DNA of 64,000 nucleotides from Neckera pumila (GCA_963969595.1 OZ018415.1:2046001-2110000), one strand, 5' to 3'. Positions 1 to 11,080 are shown, counted from the stretch's first letter. Notes: generated by a model from the letters alone, not told the origin. Program-made: numbers and translations.

Positions 1-210
1 GCAGACTGCAGCAATAAGTTTCCTACTCTACTATGCAGGAAGCTTGCCTTTTCCGAGGTTAATTTCCATTGTTGTTGTACCCCTATCCAGGCTGCGTTGC
101 CTCTGTGAGGTCATAATGTGTTCCATAGCCAGCATGTGCTTTTGCATCTTGTGCTCTCCCAAGTCCCAACCACTTGCAGACGCTGCAGCATGGGTAATTC
201 CCACTAATGA

Positions 211-345
211 GAAGTGTGCAACTTTCTGTATCATTTGTTTCAAAAAAAGAAAAAAAAGAAGAAGTGTGCAACTTTCTGTTTTGTTTGTTTCAAAAAAAAA
301 AGAAAAAAAGAAGAAGTGTGCAACTTTCCGTCATTCAATTTGATA
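211..345. repeat. Three-copy tandem repeat of about 51 bp
   Basis: The block GAAGTGTGCAACTTTC followed by TTTGTTTC and an A/G-rich run starts at about 211, 261 and 313, giving a period of 50-52 bp. A related TTTGCTTCAAAAAG block lies near 449. The open frames across it read through low-complexity A/G sequence and are not credible genes. Confidence 0.8.
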
Positions 346-740
346 AGAAGTTAGCAAAAACAAAGCCATTGCCAGCAAAAGGTACGTTTCCAAGCCAGCC
401 AGCCAGGGCTCTCCTGCAATTCATGTGCAAGCAATGGAGTTTCGTTTCATTTGCTTCAAAAAGAAAAAACAAACAAAACAATTCATGCGTAGTACTAAGC
501 TCAGTACACCCAGAGAATCAGTAATTCTGTCGGCTAAATGCTCCATCACTTGCCTCCTCGAAAGGCACAACATACTCTCTGACTGAGGCTCCTGTCTGGT
601 AGCCTTTGGCCTCACCCCCACCAACGTTCCGAAGGTCAAAACCGTAGCTGTGTGCTTACTTTAAAATAAACATGACAGAGCAATTCAATCACAAAATTCA
701 CAACATAAGTGCTCCAAAGACTACTGTAAATAAAAAAACT

Positions 741-2590
741 CCCCTGCACTGAATGCTAAAAGGCAAAAGTCTTACACACAACAGTGGAATAGAGTCTGTA
801 ATAGACATAAACATTGTTGAGCATTCTTGGGATGCCAGTTTATTTCACAGTATGGAAGATCTCATTGTCCAGTTTTTGCTTTCCTTTCCTGCAACATCAC
901 ATATATGTGCAAAAGCTCCTGCATCAAATCGTCAGCAGCAGCCCAGACAAATGCTGAATGCCAAAGGTTAGGGAATGACACTAATAAACTAATTCCTGTA
1001 CACTGAATGCTGAAAGGCTAAAGTCTTACACAACATTGGACTACTGTAAGCATAACATTGTTGAGCATTCCCTCGGTGGTGCACTGGTGGGTGCCATTCA
1101 ATTTATTTCGCAATTCAATTTATTTCGCAGTATGGAAGATGATCTCATTGTCCAGTTTTGCTTTCCGACAACATCGTGTATTTGCGCAAAAGCTCCTGCA
1201 TCAAATCGTCACCAGCCAAGACAAATGCTGAATGCCAAAGGTTTGGGAATGACGCTAATAAAACTAAATCCTGGACACTGAATGCTAAAAGGTGACAGTC
1301 TTACACAACATTGGACTACTGTAGGCATAACATTGTTGAGCATTCCATCCGTGGTGCACTGGTGGGTGCCATTCAATTTATTTCGCAATTCAATTTATTT
1401 CACAGTATGGAAGATGATCTCATTGTCCAGTTTTGCTTTCCGACAACATCGCGTATTTGCGCAAAAGCTCCTGCCACAGGGAGAACGGGGAGGCGTTACC
1501 CTCCCCGGTATTTATTTCCGCAGTGCAGCTTCACCCCCCCTTGACTTTCCATTTAAAGAAAGTCAAGGGGGGGTGAAGCTGCACTGTGGAAATAAACACT
1601 GGGGAGGGTAACGCCTCCCCGTTCTTCCTGTATGCATCAAATCGTCACCAGCCAAGACAAATGCTGAATGCCAAAGGTTTGGGAATGACCCCAATAAAAC
1701 TAAACCCTGAATGCTAAAAGGTGACAGTCTTACACAACATTGGACTACTGTAGGCATAACATTGTTGAGCATTCCATCCGTGGTGCCATTCAATTTATTT
1801 TGCAGTATGGAAGATGATCTCATTGTCCAGTTTTTGCTTCTCTGCAACATCACAAATATATGCAAAAGCACCTGTCATCGAATCCGTCCGTGGTGCCATT
1901 CATTTTATTTTGCAGTATGGAAGATGATCTCGTTGTCCAGTTTTTGCTTCTCTGCAACATCGCGAATATATGCAAAAGGACCTGTCATCGAAGCGTCACC
2001 AGCCCAGACAAATGCTGAATGCCAAGGGTTTGGGAATGGCACTAATAAAACTAAATCCTGAGCATTCTGTCCGTGGTGCCATTCATTTTATTTTGCAGTA
2101 TGGAAGATGATCTCGTTCTCCAGTTTTTGCTTCTCTGCAACATCGCGAATATATGCAAAAGCACCTGTCATCGAAGCGTCACCAGCCCAGACAAATGCTG
2201 AATGCCAAAGGTTTGGGAATGGCACTAATAAAACTAAATCCTGAGCATTCCGTCCGTGGTGCCATTCATTTTATTTTGCAGTATGGAAGATGATCTCGTT
2301 CTCCAGTTTTTGCTTCTCTGCAACATCGCGAATATATGCAAAAGCACCTGTCATCGAAGCGTCACCAGCCCAGACAAATGCTGAATGCCAAAGGTTTGGG
2401 AATGACGCTAATAAAACTAAATCCTGAGCATTCCGTCCGTGGTGCCATTCATTTTATTTTGCAGTATGGAAGATGATCTCGTTCTCCAGTTTTTGCTTCT
2501 CTGCAACATCGCAAATATATGCAAAAGCACCTGTCATCGAAGCGTCACCAGCCCAGACAAATGCTGAATGCCAAAGGCTTGGGAATGGCT
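741..2590. repeat. Eight-unit tandem array, long 275-280 bp and short 183 bp units
   Basis: The anchor ATGGAAGAT occurs at 852, 1132, 1407, 1807, 1917, 2100, 2283 and 2466. Spacings are 280, 275, 400, 110, 183, 183 and 183 bp. The 400-bp step holds a 158-bp insertion (1475-1632). The three 183-bp units are nearly identical, so they are the youngest; they lack the segment containing TTACACAACATTGGACTACT that the long units carry. On the minus strand the short units keep a frame open to the same TAA stop (see 2454-2675). Either the array is duplicated last-exon DNA of a gene, or the open frame is a by-product of recent copying. Confidence 0.9.
1475..1632. mobile_element. 158-bp hairpin (foldback) MITE with 3-bp target duplication
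   Basis: Two arms of about 75 bp, one starting CACAGGGAGAACGGGG and the other ending CCCCGTTCTTCCTGTA, are near-perfect inverted copies around a short centre (TTTAAA). The element interrupts an array unit that elsewhere reads CTCCTGCATCAAATCG (about 1190-1205). TGC stands on both sides (1472-1474 and 1633-1635), so the target duplication is 3 bp. A CACAG start and a 3-bp duplication would suit a CACTA-like origin, but the arms are not canonical CACTA ends, so the superfamily is open. Confidence 0.8.
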
Positions 2591-2675
2591 CATGGCTGCC
2601 CATATTGTCCGTGGGTTTCATGTGGCTGTGGAAGAGGAGGTTACATGGAGACAAAGACTCAACGTCAAAATTCAA
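2454..2675 (-). pseudogene. Coding-like terminal exon candidate at the array edge
   Basis: A minus-strand frame is open for 73 codons and ends at the TAA that every short array unit carries. A good acceptor (CTCCTCTTCCACAG) lies inside it, so an exon of about 60 codons is possible. Its end reads AGDASMTGAFAYICDVAEKQ followed by a charged KLENEI segment. The array units repeat the same C-terminal frame with few changes, for example IRD for ICD. I do not recognise the protein. The plus strand over 2568-2714 is also open for 48 codons (MPKAWEWLMAAHIV...), so the true coding strand is unsettled. No upstream exon could be joined with confidence. Confidence 0.25.
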
Positions 2676-2799
2676 TCCGTTGAGATTGTGTGCGTATCTT
2701 TTTTCAGAGAATGAATGGTGGTTGAAGGTACATGGAGTTACTACATTTGCTTCATTGCTTCAAGTGCCTTCATCAAGACTAGTTTTGCAGTCGTAGCGT

Positions 2800-3600
2800 G
2801 ACTGACATGATAGTAGGCATGATAACACATGGCTGGAAGCTTCTTCCTGCCATTGTCGTTCGTAGTGTGAACTGCACCAAATTTGTGACATGTTTCGACA
2901 ACGGATCAATAAAATTCTTGCCTAAAAGTTGAGTTGGTTGCCTGTATGTTATAGCCTCTGTGCATGAGATAAGGTCAACACTTATTTTCATGCTTAAAAA
3001 ATCCCTAGTTTATTCGTATAGTGCCCCAAAAATGCATTATAAGAGAATCAAAAACCCTCTTTTGATTACCAACAAGATCAGGCAATGTATTTACAATTCA
3101 ATAACAGGAACCATTTACTCAATCCTCATTTGGAGTTGTTACCGTGCATCAGAAGGCTCACCTATCCTGCATTTTGTATTAGAGCTAAGTTAAGTTATTT
3201 TTGTGGCAAAACTAAGTCCTCTAACTACACCTAGCCAGCAGCAACCCTAATAACATTGGTCAAATTTATCTATATTGTTGTTTACAAATCAATGAGGATT
3301 CCAACGAAACAAAAATTGCATTCTTTGTGTATTGGAAACAAACTTACTCCAGTTTACTCCATTTTTCATATAACTTTTGTCATATGTTTTGCGACTTACA
3401 TCTGTGCAAGTGGACACAGAATCCTTTGCATGGGAGGCAGAACAAGGCATTGAAATCTTGAGCGCCAATATCAACTTAGGTTCTTTGTATTTGGTGTCCT
3501 CAGATTCAAAGTGGACTAAGTTACAGGCTACCTCAAATCATCAAACAGAACCTATCTCAGCAAATGCAACACCATGGCCAAAACCATGTTGATCTGCTGA
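2800..3600 (+). other. Unique DNA with two coding-like open stretches; H-type MITE remnant
   Basis: The plus strand is open from about 2801 to 2935 (SVTDMIVGMITHGWKLLPAI and on to a stop) and from 3377 to 3592 (region VDTESFAWEAEQGIEIL). Both have varied, protein-like composition and might be exons of one gene, but I could not place convincing splice sites and recognise no family. At about 2990-3150 lies a degraded copy of the H repeat family (shared blocks near TTATTCGTATAGTG and CTTTTGATTACCAACA). Confidence 0.2.
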
Positions 3601-4840
3601 AAGAGAAACAAATTTTTCTGAGGAAGAAAGGAAGCATTGCATACTGAAGCGGATGACTTAGGTGGAAGATTAATGCACCAACAAATTAAATAACATGGTG
3701 CACAACAGTCTTTTTGCTTCAATCATCATTGTAGCAAATGATTTGAGGTGCAATTCAGGCTTCGGTCACCTAGGCAAAGATGACAGAATCCTTTTTTCCG
3801 GCTGCCACAATACACAAATCCTTTTTTCTGGCTTCTCCGGCTCGATCCGGTCGTGAGAGTCGGGTCAGTTCGGTTTTGTTGTGTTTTCGTTGGCTTGGTT
3901 CCCCTCCTGCCAGGCCACTTGTGGCTGGTAGGCTTGTATTAAATTGCTCCTTTCATTGGTTTCAAACCAATAAACAAACGTTTTCCATGTTAGCACTGCT
4001 TCTTGCTTGCATGCATGCAACAAACTAACTTATTTGCTTGTAGTTCTTGGACTAGCATGTGCGTCCCAATGTTTACTGGTTACTAGTACGTACGTCATAG
4101 AGTCTAAGCCCAAATCGAGGCACCAAAAGGAGTAGCAGCACTTGATATCTGTGCCTTGATGACATAGGTAGTCGAACTCAACCAGAACTCTAACACACTC
4201 TTTATTTCACTCTGCTCAAAATGGACATTCAAGAGAGTTTTGTTGTTTTGTTGTTTTTTGACACAAGGACATTTAAGATTTTTTTCTTCTCTTGCATCAG
4301 AAACTCAGAAATGCAGCTTAGACAGTTCCCACTTACTACACTAATGAAACGAGGGCAGTCAGCTACAAGGAGAAAATGAACTTGGAATTCTTTTAATTAA
4401 CTTGCCTCGACTTGCAAATCAGGCATCACTGATTTCATTTTGTAACTTGCAAGTGCTTATCCAGTGCACAGAAATCACTGCAAACATTTCAGTGCATCAC
4501 GATTATTCTTCAGGAATCCGTGACAAGCTTCTCACCAACCATTAGTTTCTCTTCAGAATTTTGGTGTAATTGAAAGTTGGTACATACCGTACTGGTTGTC
4601 TTCAAGATGTTCCTCTGAAAACCTGCAAACATGATTCCGTTTGCCCTGGCAGAGACTTGGTGCATGTTGCGATGCCAGTGTCTCATGTGCTTGTTTGGAC
4701 GATGTCAAAACTTATTAGTCTATTACTAATTGGACTGCAAAGCAGTGATGGACCTTCAAGTGACCCTGCTCTTCAGATCGCCCAAGGGTTTAGTTTAGTA
4801 CAGTTAATGCAGAACTGAAGAAGTGATATGCATAAGTTCA
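3600..4840. other. Unique AT-rich DNA, nothing assigned
   Basis: No reading frame here is both long and protein-like. The 82-codon frames at 3780-4028 and 4570-4818 have no recognisable features. I see no tandem repeats or terminal inverted repeats. Confidence 0.5.
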
Positions 4841-5610
4841 ATAAGGTAGTAGGTTCATAAAGCACTCATTTAAGAGAGCTGAAGATGAATTTGGGGAGGT
4901 TAGACTTTTTGAAATATATTTTCAGTAAAATTTTCAGTAAATGGAATTTGTGTCTGAAGCCAAGCCATTTCATATTTTTTGGAGCTTCGTGGAATTAGTT
5001 ATGAATTTTTGAAGTTGAACTTCAGCTAGTAATCACTCAAAACATCCACCTCTTGAAATGTGCACTATTTTGAACATTTTTGTTCCAATGAGAAAGCAAA
5101 TGTACCTTTGTGTTAGAAGCCGCTTAAATTAGAACTCCAACGCTTCATGGACCTCCTACATTACTTGTCTCCACACCACATGGGGTTTAGACATAATGCA
5201 AAGATGTGGGTGACAAACAAAGAAAGGACAATGTAGCACACAAGAAAAATTATAAACAAATGAGAAGCCATAAATACTCCATTTTCAATTTGTAAAAACA
5301 TGGTAATGAATGTTCCATTTTCAATTAAGGTACTCTGCTTTTAAAGCAACCATTTAAGAGCTGTTTGCCTTTTGGGGGAAGCTAAACTCCTTGAAACAAT
5401 TTTCAATAAATTTTCATAGGAAGAAAAATGGAATTGGCATCTAATCCAAGTTGTTTCATATTTTTTGAACCTTTGTCAAATTAGTTACTAATTCTTGAAG
5501 TTGAAACGCAATGGTCACTAAAACCGACCACCACCTAAAATGTACACAATTGGTACATTGAAGAAAGCAAAATGTACCTATGCGTCATGATCGGTTTTAG
5601 AGCCAGTTGC
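4840..5610. repeat. Pair of diverged direct repeats, about 270 bp each
   Basis: The segment near 4850-5125 is repeated at about 5335-5600. Shared blocks include CATTTAAGAG, TTTCATATTTTTTG, AATTAGTTA..AATT.TTGAAGTTGAA and AAAGCAAATGTACCT / AAAGCAAAATGTACCT. Divergence is high, so this is an old duplication or two copies of a dispersed repeat. No coding content. Confidence 0.65.
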
Positions 5611-5670
5611 TTTTAGAACAGACTACCTTATTGAGAGACAATTTTTGAAATCATGTTGCTTGCCATTTAA

Positions 5671-6475
5671 CCCTAAAGGCCCAAAGCCTTTTTTCTACCA
5701 AAAAACACCTAATATAACCATTTTTATAGCAAAGAGTAAAAAAAATTGAAAAATGTTTTTTTTGCACATCTAAATGTAGGATCTTACACCTAACTAGTAT
5801 AAAAATGTGTAGAAAAAACTTCAAAATTTTTGACCCCATAGATTGCAAGATATTTGTGTTTAAAGTGAAAAAAACAAATTTTTCAACACATTACAAGACT
5901 AGATTTTATGACTTTGAACATTTTGAACTTAATTTTTTTGCACTATAGCATTTTGAGCTTTAAATCTTTATATTAGAGAATTGAGCTGAGAGCCTAGGGG
6001 AAAAAAAAATTCAAAAAATCTCAATTTTCATTCTTAAAAAAATTATTAAGTAGAAATAGGTATGAGATAGAAGAAAAATCTAAAATATTAATAACTTTTA
6101 GATGGAATTTAAATGCATGAATCCCAATGGTGAGATTGTTCTAGCAAGCAAACTAAACCATTTGGAACTTCTTTTTTTGAAAAATTGCAAAAATTGCATT
6201 CCAAAATGAATCCTACAAGTTATTTTTTCAAGAAGATGCTCTAATTGCTCCCAAAACAAGATTGTCCATAACTTTCTTATAAAAAATCCAAGTGAAATGA
6301 ATCAAAGCTTTCTAGACAGACAAAAGTACAATCTATATTAAAAAATTAAAAAATTAAAAAAAAATTTAAAATTTTTGCAAATTTTTTTTGCTGCCCTCTA
6401 TCCCGGTTTTGAGCTTATTTGGGCATAACTTTTGTTCCCGGGCACCGACTGGAAAAAAAATTATGTTCACACAAA
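5671..6475 (+). mobile_element. TTAA element T1, subfamily A, 3' truncated
   Basis: It starts CCCTAAAGGCCC directly after TTAA (5667-5670) and follows subfamily A (compare 32320-33244 and 45478-46397) through blocks such as TTGCAAGATAT, GCACTATAGCATTTTGAG, CCCAATGGTGAGATTGTTCT and GCATAACTTTTGTTCCCGGG. Homology stops near 6475, so the last 110 bp and the right TTAA end are missing. It has no coding capacity. Confidence 0.8.
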
Positions 6476-6636
6476 GCAACCAACCACAATTTAAATTCAC
6501 TTGCTAAATTATCACTTCTTGGACCTGTTTCCTTACTGGAATTCAAAGTATTGAAATTTCATATGCCTTGTCATATTCCCCCACATGAGGATCCAAGAGC
6601 ACAGTGCTGTCATTCAAATTGTTTGATGCCTGTAAG

Positions 6637-6901
6637 GTAACTACACCTAAAATCGCACAGTTAAGCAATTCAATATGGTTTTCACTATTATATTGAAAAA
6701 TAAATTGAAGGGTCCCATTGGTAGTCAAAAGGGGATTCTAGTTTCTCTTAGAATGCATTTTTTGGACGCCGTGTGAATAAACTACGAATTTTCAAAGTGT
6801 TGAAAATAGGTGTACCTAAAAGTGATCATAGAGTCATACATTTTTTACTAGAATATCCGATGTGCAATTTTAGGAACCGTGCAATTTTAAGTGTAGTTAC
6901 C
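6637..6901. mobile_element. H-family MITE, full copy (H1)
   Basis: About 265 bp, bounded by inverted ends TAAGGTAACTACAC...GTGTAGTTACCTTA of at least 14 bp, extending imperfectly through CTAAAATCGCAC. Relatives lie at 30417-30687, 45208-46430 and about 2990-3150. A target duplication is not clear: the outermost TAA/TTA could be part of the inverted repeat. It carries an unoccupied TTAA at 6661-6664, the site filled by a TTAA element in copy H3. Confidence 0.75.
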
Positions 6902-7278
6902 TTATGTAGACATTGACCATGGCTTGTTGACAGCTTGAACTCAAAAAGAGGCACTATTTTGGGGCAGCAAAGCAACAGATGAAGAAATGGCCTGTAACTT
7001 ATTGAATTTGGAAGCCAACAACAACATTGACTTAGCCAAAACATATTTCTAAACAATAAAAATAGGTGGTAAAATGATTAGGAAATTCATTTGGAAATAA
7101 AAAAATTATGGAAAGATTGCAATGGAATTCAGGGAATAATCAAAGTGAAGAACTCTAAATTTTGAAAAATATTAGCTGTAGGCCATTGGTATGTTGAATT
7201 TTTAGTGTTTAGGGTTCATAACATACAATTAGTAACAACTGTGAGGGGTGTTAAATCATGCTACATCCCAAGTCCCAC

Positions 7279-7501
7279 CACTACAAGAGAATGGGATGTT
7301 TTAAGTGAGTTTCTTAAGTATAATCCTAGACATAAGGTTTTAAATAATGACCTTTTAGACAATTTTCAACAAAAGTTTACTAGAAATACATGTGTTCCTA
7401 CTAAAATTTTGCTGAAAATTGCCTTAAAGGTCATTACTTAAAACCTTATGTCTAAGACTATACTTAAAAACTCACTTAAAACATCCTATTCTCTTGTAGT
7501 G
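7279..7501. mobile_element. CACTA-type MITE with CAC target duplication
   Basis: It starts CACTACAAGAGAATGGGATG and ends with the matching inverse CCTATTCTCTTGTAGTG. The inverted ends run about 50 bp inward (ATGTTTTAAGTGAGTTTCTTAAGTAT against its near inverse), and a second inner pair (CATAAGGTTTTAA) also matches. CAC flanks both sides (7276-7278, 7502-7504). CACTA ends plus a 3-bp duplication identify the superfamily. At 223 bp without coding capacity, it must be mobilised in trans. Confidence 0.92.
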
Positions 7502-7790
7502 CACTAAATTCTCAAGATCTAATTGGTGAAGAGCTAAAAATTGGGACTAATGGGGTTTCACACTGTGTCCCGAGTCCCACATCACTCCAAAATGCCGGCT
7601 ACATAACAACACTTTAGTGAAAAACACCATATAAGGCATCCTTGTGAGCTAAATTTTTTTCCAAATTTTTCAAATGCAAATTTGATTGTAAAAACGTCCT
7701 CAAATGGGATTTTGACTTCTTGTACAATTTTTTGGGCATTTAATTGGACCCTCGGATTGCTGTAATCGTGAATCATTTGCTTTTTCTTTT

Positions 7791-8858
7791 TCAATTTCCA
7801 GTCTTCTCCACCTCGTCGTCGACCATCTCGAAGGCGTCAGCCGTTTCAGACAACTCGGAGGGACGTTTAGAAAGATAAACACCTCTAGGAATCCTGACAT
7901 TTCCTCGTAATTTTGCAAATTTAGCTGAAACAGGCTCCGCTAGATCCGCAATGACATAAACCAGCTCTGGATTTGATTCTTGCTCCAGCACAGGCACCTC
8001 GTGTGTAGTGTTCTCTGGAAGTTCAACCTGACATTTCGTCAGCTCTTCTTCCAAACGCTTCACCCGCAATTTCAGTTTGTATATTTCCTTCTCCTGCTAC
8101 AGGATGATCTGCAAAACCAAAACCAAAAAAATAAGACACCACGAAGCATTTCTAACTCACACTGTTAATGAAGAGAGCAGATCAAGCAATGATTCAAAAA
8201 ACATAGGACATAACAATCAAACTGAAACGAGATTTGTGTTGAAAAGTAATAGTAGCATGTTAAGATCCATCAGTCTACCGAATGATATTTTCTTATGTTT
8301 TCTATAACCATGAAACACAGTTAAATGAAATAGTGGGATTCTAAGATTGTCAATTATGATTTTTCTATCGTGCTCAGGATGGTACTGAGATTCATACAAA
8401 GACACAAATGAAAATTAAATATTTGCGATAGGACTTTCTAAGTCATCAAAATTTTAAGATCACCTCACATTTTTCTTGAAAAAGAAAAAGCAATGATTCA
8501 ATACTTCAGCGTTCTTATGTTTTGTATAACTGTGAAATGCAGTTTCTATGATTGTAAAGGATGCTTGTTCAATTAAGGAGGGATACATTAAGAATGGTAC
8601 TGAGAATTATTTGTGAATGAAAATCATACGTTTGCGATTCAGCTGTTGTTTTATCTTTCTACGTAACTAATTTTTTGGAAGTGCAAAATGTTGAATCTTA
8701 CCTCTCTTTTCACTACTTCAAGGTTGGTCAAGGCCACCTCGCGTTTGGAGACGGGAAGAGATGTTTTCCAATTCTGGCTTCATATCCTGCTTCCAGTCTA
8801 ATTGACTGGTTAATAACAGCACCAGTAGGATCAGACCCAGAGCCATAGGACGTGACAT
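7791..8858 (-). pseudogene. Small membrane/coiled-coil protein gene, damaged
   Basis: Exon 1 starts at ATG 8858-8856 (SRPMALGLILLVLLLTSQL, a hydrophobic signal-anchor, then DWKQDMKPELEN). It ends at 8702 before GTAAGATT. Exon 2 runs from 8108 (after TGCAG) or 8096 to the stop at 7791 and begins with a charged helix (QEKEIYKLKLRVKRLEEELT) likely to form a coiled coil. From memory, plants have an uncharacterised membrane family with a similar SRPM...LLLVL..TSQ.(E/D)WKQ start and an IILSQEKNI stretch. Two lesions are visible. Exon 1 needs a one-base shift near 8760-8790 to pass from the SRPM frame to the frame of SKREVALTNLEVVKRE. Exon 2 has TAG (8099-8097) where I expect Ser. Acceptor use at that TAG would remove the stop in frame. 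The gene is probably decaying; an assembly error in exon 1 is the alternative. Confidence 0.5.
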
Positions 8859-8869
8859 CACGAACTCCG

Positions 8870-9920
8870 TGTAAATATGTAAAAAAAAAAAAAATGTCAG
8901 AAAGCTGACAATTGCTCTTGTTTTCTGAATTAGCCTCTTTTATTAGCCATTTGCAATTACAAAGCATGGGTAAAGAGGAACGTCCTTCAAAAAAATAAGA
9001 AGCACTTCCGAAATGACACCGCCTGCCTGTTGCAGATCCACAACCAATTTACATGCGATCTATAACGTCCATATATTCAAAGTCCATGATTCTTCACTCC
9101 ATTGCAACAACGCACACAGTTTCATATGCTCCAGTTCCTCCAAGTCTAAGTGTATACGATCATAAAGACTTGCAATGCGCAATCCAACATTATCACATCT
9201 CCAAATCATGAATATTAAGCCTGAATATCAGTTAACGCAATATTGCAACACACAACGTTCTGGAGTTCAAAATCTTTCTCTAGTTTTAAACCCAGGAAAC
9301 TGAAACTGAGAGATAAATCTACTGTGCAAGTAAGGAAAGGAGAGCATCTCCAGTTTATCTATACCATATCTCAAGGTACTAGTTACTGCATTAATACACA
9401 AAGTTAAACCCGGACTTGTACGAGCTGTTCTAATTGACACAAAAAAAAATTATGACTTATTAGATGCCTTGCTTGACAAATGGTTAAAGTTCGAGAGCAT
9501 AAGGCAATTTCAGACCACCTATTTTTGCAGCTACCTTTTTTTTAAAAGTTTAGAAAAACAGCAAATGTCATCCTGAAACCTTGACTTTTATTGCTATCGT
9601 ACTACACTATTGCCAAAACAGAACTTAGAAATCCTAATAACACAGAACAGAAAGAGGGTGACTATTTCGAGACGCGTTACGAACATTCAGGACTCGGTTC
9701 CTTTATAAAACTAGAATTGTGCAATTGATACCTTACTGAAGCCACTGAAATACTTCAAAATGCACTATATCTACTCAAAAAATGAAGGCTAATCAAGCCC
9801 GTGCGCTCAAATTTACTAATAGACACTCTGATTATGCAATTAAAACACGCAGTACGTCAGACCTCGCAGGTCAAACTCACTATAGGAAGGCGGGCTACTT
9901 GCTCATATAAAACGTGCGAG
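8870..9920. other. Upstream or intron region of the minus-strand gene
   Basis: Mixed-composition DNA with a short poly(A) run near 8881-8895. It could be a 5'-leader intron, because a minus-strand donor (CCAG/GTAATTAC) lies further upstream at 10625/10624. I see no other gene and no repeat boundary. Confidence 0.35.
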
Positions 9921-9922
9921 AA

Positions 9923-10645
9923 ATTCAAAATTCAAGCACACTGAACAGCGTCCTCGATTTTAGAACCCTAAAGCAACCCTAAAAAATCCATCCACGAGAG
10001 TTGGGCAGAAGAACAGGGGACATGGAAGACAAATCTTGCTACCTGTCTTCACTTACAGCATCATAAGCTCCCTCGCTCCCTTGCAGCATCAGAAATAAAG
10101 CTAAACCTCCACCGACAACTAAATTACTTGAAGAAAAAAGGTTCCAGAGGCTTCCGTTTTCTGCTCCTGTCAGAAAGGATTGAGCGGGACTAAAGAAATC
10201 AAAACCACCGCCACGCAAGTTGACTGAAAACCTAGAAGAAGGAGGGTCGCTGGACAGAGTAATTACCTGGAAAACGAGTTGGATTCCTCAAAACTCAAGC
10301 AAACTAAAAAGTGTCCTAGGTTTAAGAACCCTAACGCAACCCTAAAAACCAATCGACGAGAGTCGGCCAGAAGAACAGGGGACGAGGAAGACAAATGTTG
10401 CTACCTCTCTTTACTTACAGCATCATAAGCTCCTTCGCAGCATCAGACAGAAAATTCAACTAAACCTCCACCGACGACTAAATTATTTGAAGAAAAAATG
10501 TTCCAGAGGCTTCCGTATTCTGCTTCTGTTATAAAGAATCGAGCAGGACTAAAGAAATCAAACCACCGCTACGCAAGTTGACTGAAAACCTAGAAGAAGG
10601 AAGGTCGCGGGACACAGTAATTACCTGGAAAACAAGTTGGATTCT
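9923..10645. repeat. Direct duplication, two copies of about 360 bp
   Basis: Copy 1 (about 9923-10283) and copy 2 (about 10284-10645) match at an offset of 358-363 bp. Shared blocks include AGAACCCTAA.GCAACCCTAA, GAAGAACAGGGGAC, CAGCATCATAAGCTCC and GTTGACTGAAAACCTAGAAG. Both carry AACCCTAA (telo-box-like) motifs. Both also carry, on the minus strand, the sequence TTTTCCAGGTAATTAC, which looks like a splice donor. This suggests a duplicated 5' leader exon of the minus-strand gene. Confidence 0.8.
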
Positions 10646-10829
10646 TCGATTGACATCAAATTTTGTTCAGTTTTGCAAGTGTTTGTATGATAAGTTGCAT
10701 ACGAGAATGACGAAATCTGCGCAAACTTGTGCGCCAGAGGTAGAAATTGCCAGAAACTTGGAATCTGGAAATGGAAGCTACTTGCGGAGAGGAACTGCCG
10801 GTTCCGCAGCAACGAAGCTGCACAATCTC

Positions 10830-11080
10830 AAAAAACAAGTGAAACAGAGAACCCCACGCGAGGCTCTGCGTGGAAGCACGTTTATTCTATTTAGTGTTAC
10901 TCCTGAAATTAGAGTGTCCTTCACTCTTAACCCTTAGACTTGAAGGCGCCTTTTGGCGCGGTTTGACGGAGATTCTTCTACTTCATTCTAGTCAGTGCCA
11001 TTTCTAAGAGAACTCTTCGCTCATACTTGCACTACACAAGTTTTTCTTTGCAGCTCATTACGGTGCAGCAGTGCATATTT
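10830..11080. promoter_or_regulatory. Likely bidirectional promoter between two gene-like units
   Basis: The minus-strand leader exon and the plus-strand gene diverge from this GC-richer stretch. It contains the palindrome AAGGCGCCTT followed by TTTGGCGC (10952-10959), which fits the plant E2F consensus TTTSSCGC. Plus-strand intron-like signals (TTTGCAG/CTCATTACG near 11050 and GTAAGTATC near 11097) lie just downstream. The assignment rests on layout; start sites are not known. Confidence 0.35.

Noticed and set aside
741..2590. CRISPR-like array
   Set aside because: Units of 183-280 bp with conserved interiors are ordinary tandem repeats, and the DNA is eukaryotic.
10578..10937. 119-codon plus-strand ORF
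   Set aside because: Lies across the duplicated leader region of the opposite gene, is open only in copy 2 and lacks domain-like features.
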